Shown here: piece by piece, positions 27,565-35,405 of the stretch
How the letters are laid out: each line of letters begins with the position of its first letter
How positions within the stretch are numbered: the first letter of the stretch is position 1
The notes under the pieces: generated by a model
The model's database searches: none
Told to the model about the DNA's origin: nothing
What the model saw: the letters and a program-made list of their open reading frames with translations, nothing else
Translations under genes and position numbers: made by a program
Source: Paracidovorax citrulli
Lineage (GTDB): Bacteria > Pseudomonadota > Gammaproteobacteria > Burkholderiales > Burkholderiaceae_C
Direction of reading: 5' to 3'
DNA: 64,000 bases
Assembly (NCBI RefSeq): GCF_900100305.1
Contig: NZ_FNEY01000007.1
Coordinates: 103,665-167,664, forward strand

Positions 27565-27575
27565 TGCTGGGCATT

Positions 27576-27900
27576 GATGGTGACGGGCCGGCCGGCCAGG
27601 TCGGGCTCGGCGCGGGCCAGCCCCAGCAGCTTGTAGGCGCGCGGATCGACGGGCTTGTGCAGGTGGTGGCCGAAGCCGGGAACGGCGCTCCTGTTCGCCT
27701 TGCACTCGCGCGCGATGGCCAGCGCCTCGGCATCGGGGTCTGCGGCGGCGGCCATGATGCGGTCGAGCAGGCGCGTGGCGATGGCGCTGGGCGTGAGGCC
27801 GTGGGCATGGCGGTGCGGGACGCGCGCGGCCGGCCGGTGGCGGCCCGTCAGCGTGGCCTCCACGCTGGCGCGCATGCCGCGCGAGCGTCAGCAACTGGTC
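27576..27900 (-). pseudogene. Citryl-CoA lyase/citrate synthase-like remnant
   Basis: The leftward frame contains HAHGLTPSAIATRL followed too soon by LDRIMAAAADPDAEALAIARE and VPGFGHHLHKPVDPRAYKLL, the conserved end of citryl-CoA lyase-type citrate synthase homologues. About 60-70 residues expected between the first two blocks (including the QGAVAAG region) are absent, and the true C-terminus is replaced by the SDR scrap. The region 27,236-27,957 therefore holds two broken catabolic genes and no intact one. Confidence 0.7.
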
Positions 27901-27957
27901 GCGCGCACGATCCGCGATGCGTTGAAGGGCTGCCCCCGGGCTCCATGTGAACCGACA

Positions 27958-29619
27958 TCAATGCACCACCATCAGCGTGAACGGCCAGACGTATGCCTGC
28001 ATCGTCACGTACAGCCCCACCAGGCAGGCCAGCGCGATGGAATGGAAGAACACGTAGCGCAGGATGTCGCCCTCGTGGTCGAACCAGCGCGTGGCGGTGG
28101 AGGCCACCACGATCGATTGCGCATCGATCATCTTGCCCATCACCCCGCCCGAGCTGTTGGCCGCGCCCATCAGGTTGGGCGACAGTCCCAGCTGCTCGGC
28201 CGCCACCTTCTGCATGCCACCGAACAGCACGTTGGACGCCGTGTCCGAGCCCGTGAGCGCGACGCCCAGCCAGCCCATCAGCGTGCCGAAGAACGGGTAC
28301 AGCACGCCCGTGTTGGCGAACGCCAGGCCCAGCGTGGTGTCGGTGCCCGAGTAGCGCGTGAGCGTGCCCAGCGCCAGCATGAGCACGATGGTGAGCAGCG
28401 AGTACTTCACCAGCCAGATCGTCTTCACGAAGGTGCGCACGATGGCGACCGGGTTGTATTTCATGAGGAAGGCGCTCACCACCGCCGAGAGCAGGATCGC
28501 CGTGCCGGTGGCCGACAGCAGGTTCAGCGTGTAGACCGCGCCCTCCTTGGTGGGCACGGGCACGACGGGCGGGACCTTCTCGATCAGGTTGTGCAGGCCC
28601 GCCATCGGGAAGGACGGCGCGAACAGGCCGTTGAGCCAGGCCTTGACGGGCGGCAGGCCCCAGATGAACACGAACACCGAGAGGATGGCCCAGGGCATCC
28701 AGGCCGCCACCAGTTCGGCGCGGGTGTGGCGCGCCACGGGCTGCGGCGGCTTGGCCTCGGCCGCGCTCACGTCGTTGCCGCGCAGCGAGGGCGAGGTCCA
28801 TACCGACTTCGGCTTCCAGACGCGCAGGAAGGCGATCAGGCAGACCATGGAGACGATCGCCGCGATGATGTCCACCAGCTCCGGACCGATGAAGTTGGAG
28901 ACCAGGAACTGCGGCACCGCGAACGACACGCCCGTGACCAGGATCGCCGGCCAGATCTCCATCATGCCCTTGCGGCCCGCGAAGGCCCAGATCAGCCAGA
29001 ACGGCACCAGCAGCGAGAAGAACGGCAGCTGGCGGCCGACCATGGCCGTCACTTCCATCACGTCGTAGCCGTGCACCTTGGCGAGCGTGAGGATGGGCGT
29101 GCCCAGCGCGCCGAAGGCCACGGGCGCCGTGTTGGCGATGAGCGAGAGCCCCGAGGCCGCGAGCGGCGAGAAGCCCAGCCCGATGAGGATGGCCGCCGTC
29201 ACCGCCACCGGCGTGCCGAAGCCCGCCGCCCCTTCGAAGAACGCGCCGAAGCAGAACGCGATCAACAGCAGCTGGATGCGCCGGTCTTCCGTGATGCCAG
29301 AGAGCGAATCCTGCAGCACCTTGAAGCTGCCGTTCTGCTCCGTGAGCTGGTGCAGGAAGATGATGTTGAGCACGATCCAGCCGATCGGCAGCAGGCCCGT
29401 GAAGCCCCCCAGCAGCGCGGCCCGGCCGGCCATGTCCGCCGGCATGCCGTAGGCGAAGACGGCCACGAGCAGGGCCGCGACGAGGCCCATGCCCGCCGCG
29501 ATGTGCGCCTTGATGTGGAAGAAGCCGAGGGCCGCCAGCATGACCACCACCGGAACCGCCGCGAGGGCGGTGGAGAGGACCATGCTGCCGAACGGGTCGT
29601 AGATTTGCTGCCAGGCCAT
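27958..29619 (-). CDS. lldP: L-lactate permease
   Basis: A 553-residue inner-membrane protein with at least twelve hydrophobic segments. LPIGWIVLNIIFLHQLTEQNG, FGAFFEGAAGFGTPVAVTAAI and the late LTGSDTASNVLFGGMQ are conserved in LctP/LldP, which import lactate and glycolate with protons. Full length compared with E. coli LldP (551). No lactate dehydrogenase or LldR regulator is adjacent. An unremarkable gap of about 200 bases with GC-rich inverted repeats (29,682-29,704) separates it from mnmA. Confidence 0.95.
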   Translation of the reverse strand: MAWQQIYDPFGSMVLSTALAAVPVVVMLAALGFFHIKAHIAAGMGLVAALLVAVFAYGMPADMAGRAALLGGFTGLLPIGWIVLNIIFLHQLTEQNGSFKVLQDSLSGITEDRRIQLLLIAFCFGAFFEGAAGFGTPVAVTAAILIGLGFSPLAASGLSLIANTAPVAFGALGTPILTLAKVHGYDVMEVTAMVGRQLPFFSLLVPFWLIWAFAGRKGMMEIWPAILVTGVSFAVPQFLVSNFIGPELVDIIAAIVSMVCLIAFLRVWKPKSVWTSPSLRGNDVSAAEAKPPQPVARHTRAELVAAWMPWAILSVFVFIWGLPPVKAWLNGLFAPSFPMAGLHNLIEKVPPVVPVPTKEGAVYTLNLLSATGTAILLSAVVSAFLMKYNPVAIVRTFVKTIWLVKYSLLTIVLMLALGTLTRYSGTDTTLGLAFANTGVLYPFFGTLMGWLGVALTGSDTASNVLFGGMQKVAAEQLGLSPNLMGAANSSGGVMGKMIDAQSIVVASTATRWFDHEGDILRYVFFHSIALACLVGLYVTMQAYVWPFTLMVVH

Positions 29620-29824
29620 GCGCTTGTCTCCGTTGGATGAATGATGTTTTCTCTTCTCGGGCGCAAAGACGGGCGCGCGCAGCGCCCGGCACGGCGCCGG
29701 GCGCCGCGGAAAACATGATCAACGCAGTGGGAGATTTTTCAAAGCGCGGCAGTACCACGGAAAGCGATCTTTCCCGCAAAAGGTCCCAGGGACAAACCCT
29801 CTGGTCGCGGCGCGACGTTTTGCG

Positions 29825-30961
29825 CTATGCCGCGCTGTTCACCGGCCCGGCCGCCGTGATCACCCCGCCTCCCAGGCACACCTCGCCGTCGTACAGCACC
29901 GCGCTCTGCCCCGGCGTCACCGCCCACTGCGCTTCGGGAAATGAGAGCGCGAAATCCCCCCCCTCCGCCTGCGTGACGGTGCAGGCCGCATCCTGCTGGC
30001 GATAGCGCGTCTTGGCCGCGCAGGCGCCGGCAGCCGGCGGCCGGCCCGCGACCCAGTTCGCGTCGGTGGCCTGCAGCGTGTGCGAGAGCAGCCAGGGGTG
30101 ATCGTGCCCCTGCACCACGCGCAACACGTTGCGTTCGACCTCCTTGCGCGCGACGAACCAGGGCGCATGTTCGCCGCCGCCGCGCTGCGCGCCTTTGTCC
30201 TTCACGCCGCCGATGCCCAGGCCCTGGCGCTGGCCCAGCGTGTAGAACGAGAGTCCCACGTGCTGCCCCAGCCTGCGTCCCCGGTCATCCAGGATCGGGC
30301 CCGGCGCGTGCTGGATGTAGCGGTTCAGGAACTCGCGGAATGGCCGCTCGCCGATGAAGCAGATGCCGGTGGAGTCCTTCTTCTTCGCGTTGGGCAGGCC
30401 GATCTCTTCGGCGATGCGGCGCACCTCGGTCTTGCGCAGCTCGCCTACGGGGAACAGCGTGCGCGAGAGTTGCGACTGGTTCAGGCGGTGCAGGAAATAG
30501 CTCTGGTCCTTGGCCGGGTCCAGCCCCTTGAGCAACTCGTGCAGGCCGGTGGCGGGGTTGTGGCGCACGCGCGCGTAGTGGCCGGTGGCGATCTTTTCTG
30601 CCCCCACGCGCATGGCGTGGTCCAGGAAGGCCTTGAACTTGATCTCGGCGTTGCAGAGCACGTCGGGGTTGGGCGTGCGGCCGGCTTCGTATTCGCGCAG
30701 GAACTCGGCGAACACGCGGTCCTTGTACTCGGCCGCGAAGTTGACGTGCTCGATCTCGATGCCGATCACGTCGGCCACGGCCGCGGCATCGACGAAATCG
30801 ACGTTGGAGGAACAGTACTCGCTGTCGTCGTCGTCCTCCCAGTTCTTCATGAAGATGCCCACGACTTCGTGGCCCTGCTGCTTCAGGAGGTGGGCGGTCA
30901 CCGCGGAATCCACGCCGCCGGAGAGTCCGACGACGATGCGCTGCTTGGGGGAGGCTGTCAT
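29825..30961 (-). CDS. mnmA: tRNA-specific 2-thiouridylase
   Basis: A 378-residue enzyme that thiolates uridine 34 of Lys, Glu and Gln tRNAs using persulfide from TusE. The PP-loop [10 protein letters not shown] is at residues 13-22; the catalytic cysteines lie in VLCNAEIKF (about 105) and STGICFIG (about 200). The C-terminal beta-barrel is complete. It is followed upstream by a NUDIX gene on the same strand, an arrangement also seen in E. coli (nudJ-mnmA). Confidence 0.97.
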   Translation of the reverse strand: MTASPKQRIVVGLSGGVDSAVTAHLLKQQGHEVVGIFMKNWEDDDDSEYCSSNVDFVDAAAVADVIGIEIEHVNFAAEYKDRVFAEFLREYEAGRTPNPDVLCNAEIKFKAFLDHAMRVGAEKIATGHYARVRHNPATGLHELLKGLDPAKDQSYFLHRLNQSQLSRTLFPVGELRKTEVRRIAEEIGLPNAKKKDSTGICFIGERPFREFLNRYIQHAPGPILDDRGRRLGQHVGLSFYTLGQRQGLGIGGVKDKGAQRGGGEHAPWFVARKEVERNVLRVVQGHDHPWLLSHTLQATDANWVAGRPPAAGACAAKTRYRQQDAACTVTQAEGGDFALSFPEAQWAVTPGQSAVLYDGEVCLGGGVITAAGPVNSAA

Positions 30962-31052
30962 TCCCGGGATTGTATTTTTCGGGCGGGGGGCCTGCTCGCG
31001 TCGCGCGCCAAAGGCCTGCTGCCCGCAGGCCCCCCATGCGGCCGCCGCCGCG

Positions 31053-31535
31053 TCAGCTGCCGCGCAGCACGCTCGCGTCGGTATGGATCATGTCCACCGG
31101 ATGCCGCTGGCCGGCGAGGTAGTCCTCGATGCAGCGCATCACCAGCGGGCTGCGGTGGCGGTCGGCGCAGGAGCGCAGTTCATCGGGCGTCATCCACACG
31201 GTGCGCACGATGCCGTCGTCGAGCGAGCGCCAGGCGTGGTGCGCGCCCAGCGTGCCGGTGAAGGCGAATCGCAGGTAGGTGATGTCGTCGCCCGTGCGGG
31301 TGCGCGTGAAACGGTTGAGGTAGATGCCGACCAGCGCGGTGGCGGTGAAGTCGTAGGCCGTTTCTTCCAGCACTTCGCGCACGCAGGCCTGCTCGGGCGA
31401 TTCGCCGGGGTCGAGGTGCCCGGCGGGATTGTTGAGCCGCAGCCCGTCGGCCGTGTCCTCTTCCACGAGGAGGAAGCGCCCTCCCTGCTCGATGACGGCG
31501 GCCACGGTGACGTTGGGTTTCCAGCGGTTGGGCAT
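31053..31535 (-). CDS. nudJ: NUDIX hydrolase, NudJ-like
   Basis: A 160-residue protein with the NUDIX box [20 protein letters not shown] (about residues 37-56), preceded by NPA, all motif glutamates present. NudJ-type enzymes hydrolyse nucleoside di/triphosphates, notably HMP-PP. The neighbouring mnmA supports the NudJ call. Three in-frame ATGs (31,553, 31,544, 31,535) are possible; I chose the last, [10 protein letters not shown], because the family begins there. Confidence 0.88.
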   Translation of the reverse strand: MPNRWKPNVTVAAVIEQGGRFLLVEEDTADGLRLNNPAGHLDPGESPEQACVREVLEETAYDFTATALVGIYLNRFTRTRTGDDITYLRFAFTGTLGAHHAWRSLDDGIVRTVWMTPDELRSCADRHRSPLVMRCIEDYLAGQRHPVDMIHTDASVLRGS

Positions 31536-31588
31536 GGCGCGCATTATGACCATACGGCGGCGGAGCGAGCCAGTCCCGGCACAGCCCG

Positions 31589-32080
31589 TCAGGGCCGCGC
31601 GGGTGCCGGCCGCAGCACCAGCCAGAGCGCCACCGCGATCAGGGTGCCGCCCGCGGCATGCGCGCCGGTGACGGTTTCGTCCAGCAGCAGCCAGCCCCAG
31701 GCCACGCCGAACGCCGGCACCAGGAACGTCACGGAGAGCGCCTTGAGCGGCCCCACGTCCGCGATCAGCCGGAAATACAGCACGTAGGCCCAGGCGGTGC
31801 AGAGCAGCCCCATGGCCAGCAGCGCCGCCCAGACCTGCACGGGCGCCGTGGACCACTGGCTTGCAAGGCCCGGCTGGTTCCAGGCCTGCCATGCCGCCCA
31901 CGGCGCCAGCGCCAGCACGGCGCCCCACTGGCTGCCCAGCGCGACCAGGCGACTGTCCAGCCCGCCGCGTGCGGTGATCCAGCGGCGCGTCAGGAAGCCC
32001 GCGAGGCCGTAGCAGGCCGTGGCCGCCAGGCACGCCGCGATGCCCGCCGCGACCGGCATGGTGAGGGCGACCGGCCCGGC
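31589..32080 (-). pseudogene. EamA/DMT-family transporter, 5'-truncated
   Basis: About 156 residues from a possible ATG at 32,059 cover only the second half of an EamA protein (ACYGLAGFLTRRWITARGGL, then VGPLKALSVTFLVPAFGVAWGWL). Family homology continues back past that ATG to about 32,078 (GPVALT) and then stops abruptly where a LysR fragment on the other strand begins. Five of ten helices are missing, so the transporter should be inactive. Confidence 0.75.
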
Positions 32081-32629
32081 CTGGGGGATTTCTTGCGCCT
32101 GGCGCCGGACGTCGATGTGCACGTGAGCACCAGCGACCGCGTGGTCGATCTGGCATCCGAAGACATCCATTTCGCGGTACGCCATGGCCTGGGCGTGGCA
32201 CCCGGGCTGCTGGCCGAGGTGCTGGTGGCCGACGACCTGGTGCCGGTCTGCAGCCCGCGCCTGATCGCGCCCCGGCGCGTGCCCCGCGTCACCGACATCA
32301 CCGGCGCCCGGCTGCTGCACGACGGGCACCGTGGCGACTGGCGGCTCTGGTGCGAGGCGAACGGGGCCTTGGGCGTGGACTGCAACCAGGGCGTGGTGTT
32401 CACGCATTCCAACGGCTCGATCGAGGCTGCCCTGGCAGGCCGGGGTTTCGCCCTGGCGCGGCAGGGCTTCGTGGCGCAGGAGATCGCGGCGCGCGCGCTC
32501 GTGGCCGTGCGGTCGGCCGCGCTGGCGACGCCGCTGGCCTACCGGCTGGTGCACCGGCCCGAAGTGCTGGTGGACCCGGCGCTGCGCGGCTTTCGCGACT
32601 GGATCACCGCACAGGCCACCGCCTCCTGA
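32081..32629 (+). pseudogene. LysR-family regulator, 5'-truncated (effector domain only)
   Basis: From LGDFLRLAPDVDVHVSTSDR onwards the frame matches the GcvA-like effector-binding domain of LysR regulators, including LASEDIHFAVRHGLG and VTDITGARLLHDGH, through a normal C-terminus. The helix-turn-helix and linker (about 110 residues) are absent. Homology starts at about 32,081, within a few bases of where the divergent DMT gene loses its own homology. One deletion of the shared promoter and both 5' ends explains this. Confidence 0.75.
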
Positions 32630-32673
32630 GCCGGGCGCACCGGCATGCCGGCCCGCGGCCCGCCGCCACCGGC

Positions 32674-32734
32674 TTCGTGCCTGCGGGCACGTATTCGCGC
32701 GCATGCTTACAGAAGATCTCGCGCCCTCCAGACT
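32674..32734 (+). promoter_or_regulatory. PIP box with -10 element (HrpX/HrpB-type promoter)
   Basis: TTCGT (32,674-32,678), exactly 15 bases, TTCGC (32,694-32,698): a perfect plant-inducible promoter box (TTCGB-N15-TTCGB). Thirty bases later CAGACT (32,729-32,734) fits the -10 rule YANNNT at 30-32 bases. The ATG of the candidate effector is 26 bases further on. In Xanthomonas, Ralstonia and Acidovorax such boxes bind the AraC-type activator HrpX/HrpB and mark type III secretion genes. Confidence 0.85.
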
Positions 32735-32760
32735 GCGGTTTATTTTTCCCGATAAATCCA

Positions 32761-34686
32761 ATGTCTGCGATCAACAGTTCCTCCGTTTCCACTGCAGCCG
32801 CGCAGCGGCCCGCATCCCCGCCGGACGCAGCCGCGTCCCCGGCCAGTCCGCCGCGTGAATCCTTGCGCGCCCAGTTGCCGGCGGGGATTCCCTCCCCGGC
32901 CCAGCGGCCCGGCCGCACCGAAGGCGGCGCCACGCCGCCACGCACCCCCCTGCCAGTGCCTCCCTCGCCATCCGAGTCCTCGGCCGCGTCTGCGGCCGGG
33001 AGCCCGGCCCGGCTCGCCGAGATCGCTCCGGAGGACGCGGGCGCCCCCCCGCCCGGCCCCGCCGGGACGCGGCAGGGCCTGGGGCAATTCCTCAAGACCA
33101 TGGGGAGCATGGTCGACGCCCGAACGGCCGTGATGCGCGGCGACGACGCGGAATTCATGCAGGAGTTCAAGGGCCGGGCAGACCCGGAGCGCGGCGTGCT
33201 TCCCGCTGGCAGCACGCTGCCGGAACTGCGGAACGCCGCGCAGGCGCTGCGTACGCAACTGCTGGAGCAGAACGTTCCCGCCGAACTCCAGACGCGATTC
33301 GAAGGGCGGCTCGCGCACCTGGATTCCACGCTGGAGGCGCTGGAGACCGAGCAGCCGCTGGCACGCCGCGCCGCGGTCTATCTCGGCATGAACGCGCTGC
33401 TGCCCGTCCTGCCCGTCGCCGTCGCCTTCCGCGGCCACCAGAACCAGTTCGAGGCCGAACTGGCAGGCCTCTACGCAAAGACCGCCCTGATGGCGATCGG
33501 CTCGGCACGCTCCCCCACGGGGGCGAACCGGCACAGCGTCATGGACCATTTCATGTCGCGCCACTACATCAACGTGGTGCAGGCGGCGCTCTTCGCGTTG
33601 CCCACGTTCGTGCCGCAGCTGCAAAAGCTCAACCGTCACCCTGCCTTCAACGTGGGCGCCGGCATGGTGTCCACCACGGCGCTGTTCCTCGGGTTCCTGG
33701 GCAAGGAGATGCGGGAGATCACCAACCGCATCCGCCACGGCGTGCCGGATCCGCAGCTCGCCGCAACCGGCACCCGTCTGCAGGAGGCAGCCAGCTTCCC
33801 GGCAGAGCCTGCGGAACCGGCCGCAGACGGCGCAGGCGGCTCGGACGAGGCCGTGCAGGCCGCCCGCGAAGCCGCCGTCCAGGCGCGCACCGCCCTCTCG
33901 CAGGCGCTGGACCTGGCCCGCGCCGACCAGAAGGCCGTCACCGACGCCAAGGCCAGCTTCCTGGCCCAGGGCGACGGCAAGGAGCTCAGCCCGGTCACCA
34001 GCAAGCAGCTGACGCTGGTCGCGGATGCGTTCCTGTCCATCGCCACCGACCTGGAACGCGTGCTGCATCCCGCGGGCCTGCCCGAGCAGGCCGCCACGGC
34101 CGCCAACGAAGCCCAGCAGGAGGCCGAGAAAGCCGAACGCATCGCGAAATACGCCCTGGCGGCCTTCACCGGTGCCGTCTGCGCGACCACGACCGGCCTG
34201 ATGTACCCCGACCAGATCGGGATGGTGGACCTGGCGTCCGACGCGGCGTTCACCGTGGCCCTGATGGTCGCCAACGCCCGCAATCCCAACGTCACGCGCC
34301 GCGATGCGCTCGACGAGTTCAAGTCGTTCGCGGGGCTCAGCCTCGTGATGATCGCGGTGCTGACGGCCAACCACGCCGCGGACGATTTCATCGAGAAGAA
34401 CACCACCGGCATGCTGGCGGGGGCAGCGGCCATGGCCCTGCTCAACGTGTCCATTCCCGGACCGGTGGGCCACCTGGCCGGCGCGGGCCTGGAAAAGATG
34501 TACGCGGGACTGCAGTCGATGCGGCCTGCGGAACTCTCCCAGGCGCTGCGCGGCATCGGGCACAACGCGATCGAGTGGCTGCGGGAGCGGTTCATGGGCG
34601 CGGCACCGGCACCGGTACCGTCGAGCGTCGAGATCCACGAGATCCAGGAGCCGGAGGTTCCGCGCCACGCGCCCGTGGCCCCCTGA
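32761..34686 (+). CDS. Candidate type III secreted effector
   Basis: 641 residues, no recognised enzyme motif. Residues 1-100 are rich in Ser, Pro and Ala with almost no acidic residues in the first 20, like type III secretion signals. Hydrophobic or amphipathic stretches occur at about 202-224, 268-285, 296-314, 462-482, 491-506, 522-538 and 547-577; two charged helical blocks lie at 150-200 and 362-460. No Sec signal peptide. It follows a perfect PIP box, so HrpX-dependent expression is likely. It is flanked by a truncated LysR gene and a convergent GNAT gene, alone in its transcript. Large, multi-hydrophobic effectors such as XopF are a possible comparison, unverified. Confidence 0.72.
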   Translation: MSAINSSSVSTAAAQRPASPPDAAASPASPPRESLRAQLPAGIPSPAQRPGRTEGGATPPRTPLPVPPSPSESSAASAAGSPARLAEIAPEDAGAPPPGPAGTRQGLGQFLKTMGSMVDARTAVMRGDDAEFMQEFKGRADPERGVLPAGSTLPELRNAAQALRTQLLEQNVPAELQTRFEGRLAHLDSTLEALETEQPLARRAAVYLGMNALLPVLPVAVAFRGHQNQFEAELAGLYAKTALMAIGSARSPTGANRHSVMDHFMSRHYINVVQAALFALPTFVPQLQKLNRHPAFNVGAGMVSTTALFLGFLGKEMREITNRIRHGVPDPQLAATGTRLQEAASFPAEPAEPAADGAGGSDEAVQAAREAAVQARTALSQALDLARADQKAVTDAKASFLAQGDGKELSPVTSKQLTLVADAFLSIATDLERVLHPAGLPEQAATAANEAQQEAEKAERIAKYALAAFTGAVCATTTGLMYPDQIGMVDLASDAAFTVALMVANARNPNVTRRDALDEFKSFAGLSLVMIAVLTANHAADDFIEKNTTGMLAGAAAMALLNVSIPGPVGHLAGAGLEKMYAGLQSMRPAELSQALRGIGHNAIEWLRERFMGAAPAPVPSSVEIHEIQEPEVPRHAPVAP

Positions 34687-34688
34687 GC

Positions 34689-34712
34689 AGGCAGGGGGCA
34701 TGCCCCTTGCCT
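34689..34712. terminator. Possible bidirectional terminator hairpin
   Basis: AGGCAGGGGG and CCCCTTGCCT face each other across CATG, between the convergent effector and GNAT genes. There is no T run on either side, so termination strength is uncertain; the GNAT stop lies within the right arm. Confidence 0.35.
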
Positions 34713-35262
34713 ACAGCAGGCGCTCCATGTACACCGCCTGCGCGCCATAACCCGCCACGCGTTCGTGCGCCTCGGCCGATGCAGGCTCGCGCGCCGCATA
34801 GCCCTGGCGCTCCCAGTAGGCACGCGAGCCCTGCACGGAGACGAGGGCGGTGTGCCGCAGCCCGGCAACGCGGGCTTCGTGCCACAGGGTCTCCAGCAGC
34901 GCGCGGGCCAGTCCGCACCCTGCACATTCCGGCAGCACGGCCATGTCGTGCAGGTAGAGCGTGTCGGGCGGTCCGTCCGGGGTCTCGAAATCACCGTGCA
35001 GCGCGGTCACCTTGCCCCGCACGGTGCGGTAGGCGGCCAGGTAGGCCTGCACGGATCCGGGCGCCCCGGCGACCAGCGAACAGTTCACGGGGCTGGCCAG
35101 CCGCCGCGCGAAAACGTCGGCGCTTTCGAGGAACCCCTCGCCATAGCAGGCCCGCTGCACTGCCAGCAGGCCGGGCAGGTCTTCCCCGCCCAGCCGGCGT
35201 ATGGGCGGCATGGGAGCGGCGGAAGGGACGGACGTGGCGGCCGGATCGGCAGGAGAGCGCAT
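34711..35262 (-). CDS. GNAT-family N-acetyltransferase
   Basis: A 183-residue acetyl-CoA-dependent acetyltransferase. LYLHDMAVLPECAGCGLARALL is motif A, with the pyrophosphate-binding turn, and AYWERQGYAAREP is the C-terminal strand-helix of the fold. The substrate cannot be predicted. The start ATG at 35,262 follows the Pro/Ala-rich leader; the frame is open to 35,397. It is divergent from the diguanylate cyclase gene at 35,406 across an AT-richer gap (TGTAATAGAGT near 35,320). Confidence 0.87.
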   Translation of the reverse strand: MRSPADPAATSVPSAAPMPPIRRLGGEDLPGLLAVQRACYGEGFLESADVFARRLASPVNCSLVAGAPGSVQAYLAAYRTVRGKVTALHGDFETPDGPPDTLYLHDMAVLPECAGCGLARALLETLWHEARVAGLRHTALVSVQGSRAYWERQGYAAREPASAEAHERVAGYGAQAVYMERLL

Positions 35263-35405
35263 GAACCCGTGTGTTCCGGTCGGGTTCGAAAGGCAACCCG
35301 GCCATGGGACGACACCGTATGTAATAGAGTGCCGACAGTACATCACAATGCGAACAGTGCTCCGGCGGGCTGGCGGCCCCGGACCGGTGGCGGCCACGTG
35401 CCTTC

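Noticed and set aside
29682..29704. GCGCCCGG...CCGGGCGC hairpin between lldP and mnmA as a terminator
   Set aside because: No T run follows on either strand; at this GC content such stems are common by chance.
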